This document shows positions 6,718 to 11,512 of a stretch of DNA of 14,155 nucleotides, one piece after another. Under the pieces are notes generated by a model. It searched no databases and was not told the DNA's origin. It saw only the letters and a list, made by a program, of their open reading frames with translations. The stretch spans positions 1-14,155 of the forward strand of contig JAKAPD010000009.1 of the NCBI GenBank assembly GCA_021812025.1, written 5' to 3'. Position 1 is the stretch's first letter, and each line of letters opens with the position of its first letter. Origin of the DNA: Microcaldota archaeon. GTDB lineage: Archaea > Micrarchaeota > Micrarchaeia > Micrarchaeales > Micrarchaeaceae. Made by a program: the position numbers and the translations under genes.

Positions 6718-7101
6718 ATGGTAGACAGAGTCGCAGATGCTATAAACGCAATAAAGACGAACGAGCGGATAGGGCGGGCCGAGTGCACCCTCTACTCTAC
6801 TAAGTTCATAAAGTCGATACTGGAAGTGATGAAAAGGGAATCGTACGTCAAGGGTTACGAGGAGTTCACAGACGGAAGGATCAAGAAATTGAAGGTGGCC
6901 CTCTCGAACAGGATCAACAGGATCGGCATAATAAAGCCCAGGTATTCCATAAGGGCGGGAGAGCTGCAAAGGTACGAGATGCAGTACATACCGAGCAGGG
7001 ATTTCGGGATACTTATATTGTCGACGCCGCAGGGGATGCTCACCAACAGGGAAGCCAAGGCGAAGAACATTGGAGGAAGATTGATAGCTTACGTTTATTA
7101 G
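6718..7101 (+). CDS. rps8: Small-subunit ribosomal protein S8 (uS8)
   Basis: S8 binds the central domain of 16S rRNA and is a primary assembly protein. The 127-residue protein shows VDRVADAINAIKTNERIGRA at the N-terminus. The C-terminal half contains IPSRDFGILILSTPQGMLTN, where archaeal S8 keeps the STPQG motif for rRNA contact. Start is ATG 6718, 4 bases after the S14 stop and 3 bases after TTGAT. Confidence 0.97.
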   Translation: MVDRVADAINAIKTNERIGRAECTLYSTKFIKSILEVMKRESYVKGYEEFTDGRIKKLKVALSNRINRIGIIKPRYSIRAGELQRYEMQYIPSRDFGILILSTPQGMLTNREAKAKNIGGRLIAYVY

Positions 7102-7109
7102 TTGATTTA

Positions 7110-7631
7110 ATGATAGAGATCGAAGTGCCCGGCGATGTGCAAGTAGAGATAAAAGGCAGCGAAGTCTTTACAAAAGGAGCTTTGGGCACGAACACGAGAA
7201 AGTTCAACGACGCCCTGCTGAGCCTTGCGAAGGAGCAGAACAAGATTACGATCACAACAACAAAAGAGAAGGTGCTGGCAAAGAAAGCGGCTATGGCGGA
7301 AAGGTCTCTCGCGAAGGAGCTGAAGAACGACATGGAAGGCGTGAAAAAGCACTTCGAGCTTTCCATGACAGTCGTATTCGCGCACTTTCCCATAACAGTT
7401 GAGGTAAAAGCCAATACGCTGAACATAAAGAACATAATAGGGGAACGATACCCGAGAAGCGCGCAGATAATCGGGACCACGAAAGTAGAAGTGAAGGGCA
7501 ACAGCGTAAGAGTATACGGGACTAGCAAGGACGACGTCTCGCAGACCGCGGCGAACATAAGGAGGGCGTGCAAGATGAGGAACAAGGACATAAGGGTATT
7601 CCAGGATGGGGTATACTTTGCAATAGAGTGA
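7110..7631 (+). CDS. rpl6: Large-subunit ribosomal protein L6 (uL6)
   Basis: L6 lies near the factor-binding centre of the 50S subunit. It has 173 residues with the usual two-repeat alpha/beta fold. The first repeat starts IEIEVPGDVQVEIKGSEVFTKG. The second contains NIKNIIGERYPRSAQIIG and VEVKGNSVRVYGTSKDDVSQ, the conserved archaeal L6 C-terminal pattern. Start is ATG 7110, 8 bases after the S8 TAG, with TTGAT and a 3-base spacer in between. Here the TGAT element is separate from the preceding stop codon. Confidence 0.97.
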   Translation: MIEIEVPGDVQVEIKGSEVFTKGALGTNTRKFNDALLSLAKEQNKITITTTKEKVLAKKAAMAERSLAKELKNDMEGVKKHFELSMTVVFAHFPITVEVKANTLNIKNIIGERYPRSAQIIGTTKVEVKGNSVRVYGTSKDDVSQTAANIRRACKMRNKDIRVFQDGVYFAIE

Positions 7632-7632
7632 T
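7628..7632 (+). promoter_or_regulatory. Ribosome-binding element GTGAT deciding the L32e start
   Basis: GTGAT contains the L6 stop TGA and lies 4 bases before ATG 7637. It favours ATG 7637 over the in-frame ATG at 7631, which overlaps the element. Confidence 0.45.
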
Positions 7633-7636
7633 GATC

Positions 7637-8005
7637 ATGCTCAAGAAGAAACAACACCCGTATTTCAACATACCGAACTTCGGCGCGAAGAACAGGAAGC
7701 ACGTGAAGGCCCGTTGGAGGAAGCAGAGAGGCACCGACAACAAGAAAAGGATGAAGCTCGCGAGCGCGGGCGCTGAGCCGACCATAGGCTACAGGAATCC
7801 CGAAGAGCTTAGGGGCATAAGGGCCTCTGGAAAAAGGGTCATAGTGGTAAACAACGTGAACGAACTCAAGGATGCTATCAGCAGGCTGGACATGAACAAT
7901 TATGAGATAACGATCGCAAAGCCGGTATCGCTGAGGAAAAGGGTTGAGATAACGAAACTCGCAAAAGACAACAGGATAAGAGTGACAAACGGTGCAGTGA
8001 TATGA
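7637..8005 (+). CDS. rpl32e: Large-subunit ribosomal protein L32e (eL32)
   Basis: Archaeal/eukaryotic 50S protein, 122 residues from ATG 7637 or 124 from ATG 7631. The basic N-terminus (KHVKARWRKQRGTDNKKRMK) precedes the family core PTIGYRNPEELRGIRASGKR and VVNNVNEL. The end RVEITKLAKDNRIRVTNGAV is the conserved closing segment, corresponding to KRIEIIKKAEELGIRVLN in Methanocaldococcus. It lies between L6 and L19e, as in other archaea. It overlaps L19e by 4 bases (ATGA). Confidence 0.95.
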   Translation: MLKKKQHPYFNIPNFGAKNRKHVKARWRKQRGTDNKKRMKLASAGAEPTIGYRNPEELRGIRASGKRVIVVNNVNELKDAISRLDMNNYEITIAKPVSLRKRVEITKLAKDNRIRVTNGAVI

Positions 8006-8475
8006 GCATAAAGCTTACGAAAAGAGTAGCGGCTGACATTATGGGACGCGGAGTCAGCAAGGTTAGGGTAAACCCCACCGCCCTCGCAGAGGCCGAGAAG
8101 GCGATAACGCGGGAGGACGTAAGGGCGCTCATAAAGAGCGGCGGCGTGTACGCGATAAAGGAGAAGGACAACATCAGCATGAACTCGAAGCTGCTCAAGA
8201 AGAAGCGTGCACAGGGACGCAGGCGCGGAATCGGCAGGAAGAAAGGCACAAGGAAGGCAAGGGCATCGCTTGAATACAAGCAAAAGATAAGAGGCCAGAG
8301 GAGAATCCTTGCTGCGCTCAAGGGCGAGAAGGCGATAGACAACATGACTTTCAAGAGCCTCTACAGGCTCGTAAAGGGAGGCACCTTCGCCAGCAAGGCC
8401 TCGCTGCTGGGCAACATAAAGGGTCGCGGCATAAACATAAGCGACGATAAGATGAAACAATTGAAGCACATATGA
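8002..8475 (+). CDS. rpl19e: Large-subunit ribosomal protein L19e (eL19)
   Basis: A helical 50S protein with 157 residues. The N-terminal part (LTKRVAADIMGRGVSKVRVNP) and EAITREDVRALIKSGG-like region match the family's first domain. The central very basic stretch KKRAQGRRRGIGRKKGTRKA (about 67-86) is the extended helix that threads into rRNA. The C-terminus follows with LYRLVKGGTFASKASLLGNI. ATG 8002 overlaps the L32e stop by 4 bases. A GTGAT sequence sits directly against the start with no spacer. Confidence 0.97.
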   Translation: MSIKLTKRVAADIMGRGVSKVRVNPTALAEAEKAITREDVRALIKSGGVYAIKEKDNISMNSKLLKKKRAQGRRRGIGRKKGTRKARASLEYKQKIRGQRRILAALKGEKAIDNMTFKSLYRLVKGGTFASKASLLGNIKGRGINISDDKMKQLKHI

Positions 8476-8482
8476 TGATACC

Positions 8483-9040
8483 ATGATGTTAACAGTCAAG
8501 AAGAGGAGGAAGCTGTCGCTGACAAACTACAACAAGAGGGTAGCGCTGCTCAAGGGCAACACCATGCGAGTCATAGTCAGGAGGACGAACAAAAGCGTGC
8601 TCATGCAGGTTGCGGAGTATGCGCCTGCCGGCGATAGGATAGTTGCCAGCGTGAACTCGAAGGAACTGGCACCCATTGGCTGGAATCCGAAATGCAACAT
8701 CCCCACTGCTTACCTTACCGGCCTGATGCTTGCGAGGAAGGCGAAGAGCCTGGGCGCAAAGCAGTTCGTGCTCGACATAGGCATATACAAGCCGGTAAAG
8801 TCATCTGTAATATTCGCAGCGGCGAAGGGTGCCGCCGACGGAGGCATGAAGCTCACGAATAGCATAGAGTTCGACCAGAAGCGGCTTTCCGGCCAGCACA
8901 TCGCCAACTACGCGGATAAGCTTAAGGGCGACGAGCAAACATATAAGAGGCAGTTCGCAGATTACATTGAGAAGAAAGTGGACGTCTCGAGGCTGAACGA
9001 GACGTTTGAAAACGCGAAGAAGAAAATAATGAGCGAATGA
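8483..9040 (+). CDS. rpl18: Large-subunit ribosomal protein L18 (uL18)
   Basis: L18 binds 5S rRNA with L5 and anchors the central protuberance. The 185-residue archaeal form is recognised by the N-terminal NYNKRVALLKGNTMRVIVRR region, the NIPTAYLTGLMLARKAKSLG helix, and FVLDIGIYKP, which is highly conserved in archaeal L18. The tail from about 150 onward is charged and helical (KVDVSRLNETFENAKKKIM). Start is ATG 8483 (a second ATG follows at 8486), 3 bases after an ATGAT element (8475-8479). Confidence 0.96.
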   Translation: MMLTVKKRRKLSLTNYNKRVALLKGNTMRVIVRRTNKSVLMQVAEYAPAGDRIVASVNSKELAPIGWNPKCNIPTAYLTGLMLARKAKSLGAKQFVLDIGIYKPVKSSVIFAAAKGAADGGMKLTNSIEFDQKRLSGQHIANYADKLKGDEQTYKRQFADYIEKKVDVSRLNETFENAKKKIMSE

Positions 9041-9044
9041 TAAC

Positions 9045-9716
9045 ATGGCATTTGTACCGAGAGAAAGGAGGCATGAGGAAAAAGTCGCGTTCGACATAGC
9101 GGCGTGGCTGCCCAGGACAGAAGTGGGAAAGCGCGTCAAGCTGCACGAGATCACTTCCATCGAGCAGATATTCCACGAAGGGAAAAGGATAGAGGAAGCG
9201 GAGATAATAGACGCTCTCCTTCCGGATCTTAAGAGCGAGGTCATAGAGATAGCGAGCGTCCAGAGGATGACAAAGAACAGCAGGAAGGCGAAGTTCAGGG
9301 CCACTGTGGTGGTGGGCGACGGGAAGGGCCATGTCGGGGTCGGCTCGGGGAAGGACATAGAGGTAAAAGCCGCGATCGACAGCGCGACAAAGAACGCCAA
9401 GGGCAACGTCATACCGATAATATTGGGCTGCGGGTCGTGGCAGTGCGCGTGCGGGACAGAGCACAGCATGCCGGTCACTACAAGGGGCAAGTGCGGAAGC
9501 GTGGAAGTGATACTGAAGCCGGCGCCGAGGGGACTCGGCGTGGTCGCGAGCGAGCCGGTGAAGAAGATGCTTGAGCTTGCTGGCGTCAAGGACTGCTGGA
9601 GCTTCTCGCGCGGAAGGACAAGGGCCAAGTACAACGCGCTCATTGCGACGTACAGGGCGCTGCTGAGCGTCGAGGCGCTGAAGAACATCTCTGTGCTCAA
9701 GAAGGCAAAGGAATAG
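9045..9716 (+). CDS. rps5: Small-subunit ribosomal protein S5 (uS5)
   Basis: S5 lines the mRNA entry and decoding region of the 30S subunit. The 223-residue protein contains the N-terminal double-stranded RNA-binding domain, with VVVGDGKGHVGVGSGKDIEV at about 88-107. The archaeal cysteine-rich segment ILGCGSWQCACGTEHSMP follows, and then the C-terminal PAPRGLGVV and FSRGRTRAKYNALIATYRAL. Start is ATG 9045 with TGAT (9038-9041) and a 3-base spacer. It is the last ribosomal gene in the block. L30, L15 and SecY, which usually follow S5 in archaea, are absent here, and the 3' end overlaps a convergent gene by 20 bases. Confidence 0.97.
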   Translation: MAFVPRERRHEEKVAFDIAAWLPRTEVGKRVKLHEITSIEQIFHEGKRIEEAEIIDALLPDLKSEVIEIASVQRMTKNSRKAKFRATVVVGDGKGHVGVGSGKDIEVKAAIDSATKNAKGNVIPIILGCGSWQCACGTEHSMPVTTRGKCGSVEVILKPAPRGLGVVASEPVKKMLELAGVKDCWSFSRGRTRAKYNALIATYRALLSVEALKNISVLKKAKE

Positions 9717-10458
9717 TCTCCGCAGGCAAGCCTGCCGGCTTTATCTCGTATGCGTTATTCTTCAGCCATCTTCTTCTCTCTTTATGGTCTGGAATTATCG
9801 ACCCTACAAGGTCCCAGAACCTTTGCGAATGGCGTTTTACCTTTGTGTGCGCGAGCTCGTGCACTATCACGTACTCGAGGATGCGCTGGGGTGCATAAAG
9901 GAGCCTGAAGTTTAGCGTTATATCGTTGTTGCGCGAGCAGGAGCCCCATAGCGTGGCATTGTCCCTGATCCTTATTCCTTCTATTTCACTGTTGAAGTGC
10001 CTGGAGTTTATCCCGTTTACGATCGAGACCAGCTGCGGATGGATGGCTTTTGTTATCTTCTTCCTTATAATCTTTGCAGCATAGTCGTCCTTTTCCGCTC
10101 GATCCATCGCCTCCGGAAGCACTATGGAAATGGTGCTCCCGCGGTGCCTTGACCTTGGGCGCGATATCGGCGCGCTTCTTATGGATATCTCGAATTCATT
10201 TCCCAAAACCGGCACCTTTTGCCCGTCGTAAAAGCGCAGCTTGCTCATGCCCATGTATCTTCCGGGTTTCCTCTGCAGCGCCTTTGCAAGCCTCGTGTAC
10301 AGGCTGCTTGCGACCTCGTTGATCTTCCTATCGCTGAAGCGCTCCGGCACGCTTATGACTATATTGCCGTCTTTCACCCTGGCATAGGAATTCCTGATCC
10401 GCGCTCTTATTATCCTGACGCCTAGGGCCTTGCCGTGCACCTCTATGGGCTCGAACAT
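9697..10458 (-). CDS. YgjP/DUF45-type zinc metallopeptidase (M48-like)
   Basis: A 253-residue protein of the YgjP-like (COG1451, DUF45) metallopeptidase family. The zinc site is HELAHTKVKRH at 200-210, with H200, E201, H204 and the third ligand probably H210. Upstream, the family motif WGSCS (171-175) and NITLNFRL-type strand (here DITLNFRLLYAP) are present. No signal peptide or membrane helix is visible, so it is probably cytoplasmic. Substrates of the family are poorly known. ATG 10458 sits about 29 bases from a TATA-like box on its strand, giving an almost leaderless transcript. It is convergent with S5 and overlaps it by 20 bases, so it interrupts what in other archaea is the continuation of the ribosomal cluster. 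Confidence 0.9.
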   Translation of the reverse strand: MFEPIEVHGKALGVRIIRARIRNSYARVKDGNIVISVPERFSDRKINEVASSLYTRLAKALQRKPGRYMGMSKLRFYDGQKVPVLGNEFEISIRSAPISRPRSRHRGSTISIVLPEAMDRAEKDDYAAKIIRKKITKAIHPQLVSIVNGINSRHFNSEIEGIRIRDNATLWGSCSRNNDITLNFRLLYAPQRILEYVIVHELAHTKVKRHSQRFWDLVGSIIPDHKERRRWLKNNAYEIKPAGLPAETIPLPS

Positions 10459-10482
10459 CAGCGTTTTCTCTCAATAGCAATC

Positions 10483-10489
10483 TTTATAT
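10483..10489. promoter_or_regulatory. Shared TATA box between metallopeptidase gene and csl4
   Basis: Plus strand reads TTTATAT and minus strand ATATAAA, preceded or followed by TCT/AGA. For the minus gene, the distance to ATG 10458 is about 29 bases from the centre (leaderless). For csl4, the distance to ATG 10533 is about 47 bases (leader of about 20). It is the only good TATA candidate in the 74-base gap, so one element may serve both directions. Confidence 0.5.
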
Positions 10490-10532
10490 GTTTTGATAAT
10501 CTAAGCATTCTTGCTGATGCTAGTGCTTTTTC

Positions 10533-11165
10533 ATGGAGCAGCAAACCAAGCTTGTAATGCCAGGAGACGCCATAGGCGTCGAGGAGGAATACATAGCTTC
10601 TGACAATACATACACTGACGAGGGGAGCATATACTCTTCGATAGTGGGCTACGTAGCCATAGACAGCGGAAAGATAAGCGTCCACAGCCCAAGAAGCGAG
10701 ATAAAGAGGATGCACCAGGGCATGTTCGTCGTGGGCACAATAACGGACGACGTCGGAAGCGTGATGTTCGTCAAGCTGGACAACATCAAGACTAACGGCA
10801 GGGATTACCTCGCGCTGAGAGATGGGAAGATCATAGCCGAGAAAAGGGGGCGTTTCGACAGGGGCGGAAGAGACATGGGTGGAAGAGGCGGGAGGCCCAT
10901 GCCGGAGAGGAAAGCGGCAACGATCGGCGATGTGATACTCGCGAGGGTGATAGACGACAAGGAAGACCTGCTCCTGCTCGGGTTGAGGGACAGGGAATGC
11001 GGAGTCATCTACAAGAGCTGCGAGGAATGCGGTGGCCAGATGAACCCAGACAAAAACGCCATCGGGGTACTGGTCTGCGGCGAGTGCGAGCACAAGGAAT
11101 ATAGAAAGATAAGTAGCTTATATAACGACCCGAACGGGATAGAGAAGCTTGTTACTTCCATTTAA
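10533..11165 (+). CDS. csl4: Exosome RNA-binding subunit Csl4, with RGG-rich insert
   Basis: Cap subunit of the archaeal RNA exosome that binds and feeds RNA to the Rrp41/Rrp42 ring. The 210-residue protein starts with the N-terminal Csl4 domain (VMPGDAIGVEEEY). It continues with an S1-type fold beginning GMFVVGTITDDVGSVMFVKL (63-82) and resuming IGDVILARVIDDKEDLLLLGL (131-151). It ends in a zinc ribbon with CEEC (C163, C166) and CGEC (C182, C185). Between the two S1 parts, about residues 105-126, is an arginine/glycine-rich segment (RGRFDRGGRDMGGRGGRP). It replaces the loop that in other Csl4 proteins carries a TGLLHIS-like strand. The gene heads a pair with rpoL, whose start follows 9 bases after its stop. 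Confidence 0.93.
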   Translation: MEQQTKLVMPGDAIGVEEEYIASDNTYTDEGSIYSSIVGYVAIDSGKISVHSPRSEIKRMHQGMFVVGTITDDVGSVMFVKLDNIKTNGRDYLALRDGKIIAEKRGRFDRGGRDMGGRGGRPMPERKAATIGDVILARVIDDKEDLLLLGLRDRECGVIYKSCEECGGQMNPDKNAIGVLVCGECEHKEYRKISSLYNDPNGIEKLVTSI

Positions 11166-11174
11166 AGTGGTTTC

Positions 11175-11444
11175 ATGAAGATGAACGTGATAAAGGACGA
11201 AGGCAACGAAATGACGATAGAGTTCGAGACCAGCGATTTGACCATTCCTGATCTTATAGCGAGCGAGCTGCTCAAGAACGACGATGTCGAGTTCGCGGGC
11301 GTGTCGAAATCGCATCCGGAAGTGGGAAAGCCGACCTTGGTGATAAAGACGGGCAAGAAGAAGCCCAGGGACGCCCTCGCAAAGGCGCTCACGCAAATAG
11401 AGGAGATGGCGAGCGAGCTCAAAGGGCAGCTGCCGAAGAAGTAG
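11175..11444 (+). CDS. rpoL: DNA-directed RNA polymerase subunit L (Rpo11)
   Basis: RpoL pairs with subunit D in the assembly platform of archaeal RNA polymerase, like Rpb11 with Rpb3. The 89-residue protein contains the family core LTIPDLIASELLKNDDVEFA (22-41) followed by GVSKSHPEVGKPTLVIKTG. The C-terminal helix (KPRDALAKALTQIEEMASEL) forms the coiled contact with subunit D. Length is normal. ATG 11175 was chosen because GTGGT lies 3 bases before it, close to the TGAT pattern of the ribosomal block. ATG 11181 is in frame but would shorten the first strand. Confidence 0.95.
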   Translation: MKMNVIKDEGNEMTIEFETSDLTIPDLIASELLKNDDVEFAGVSKSHPEVGKPTLVIKTGKKKPRDALAKALTQIEEMASELKGQLPKK

Positions 11445-11450
11445 GCATTC

Positions 11451-11480
11451 CGCCAGAAAAGGCGCTTAATCTATTTATTT
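11451..11480 (+). terminator. Weak candidate transcription terminator after rpoL
   Basis: CGCC-AGAAAA-GGCG forms a 4-base-pair hairpin (11451-11464) followed by a T-rich stretch CTTAATCTATTTATTT. Archaeal termination usually depends on T-rich tracts more than hairpins. The stem is short and overlaps the next promoter, so this is tentative. Confidence 0.25.
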
Positions 11481-11485
11481 AAAAG
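11477..11485 (+). promoter_or_regulatory. TATA box for the LamG surface-protein gene
   Basis: ATTTAAAAG-type element (ATTTATTTAAAA spans 11473-11484). Its centre is about 31 bases before ATG 11513, predicting a nearly leaderless mRNA. The 68-base gap after rpoL therefore holds a promoter of its own, which separates this gene from the csl4-rpoL unit. Confidence 0.5.
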
Positions 11486-11512
11486 TTCTCATAGCATTAT
11501 TATCTGATTTCG

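Noticed and set aside
8801..9700. Long open frame (299 codons) on the minus strand across L18 and S5
   Set aside because: It lies antisense to two unmistakable ribosomal protein genes, shows no family motif, and is explained by codon bias of the coding strand.
10458..11093. Minus-strand open frame of 211 codons opposite csl4
   Set aside because: csl4 is clear on the plus strand, with domains and zinc ligands in place. The antisense frame has none.
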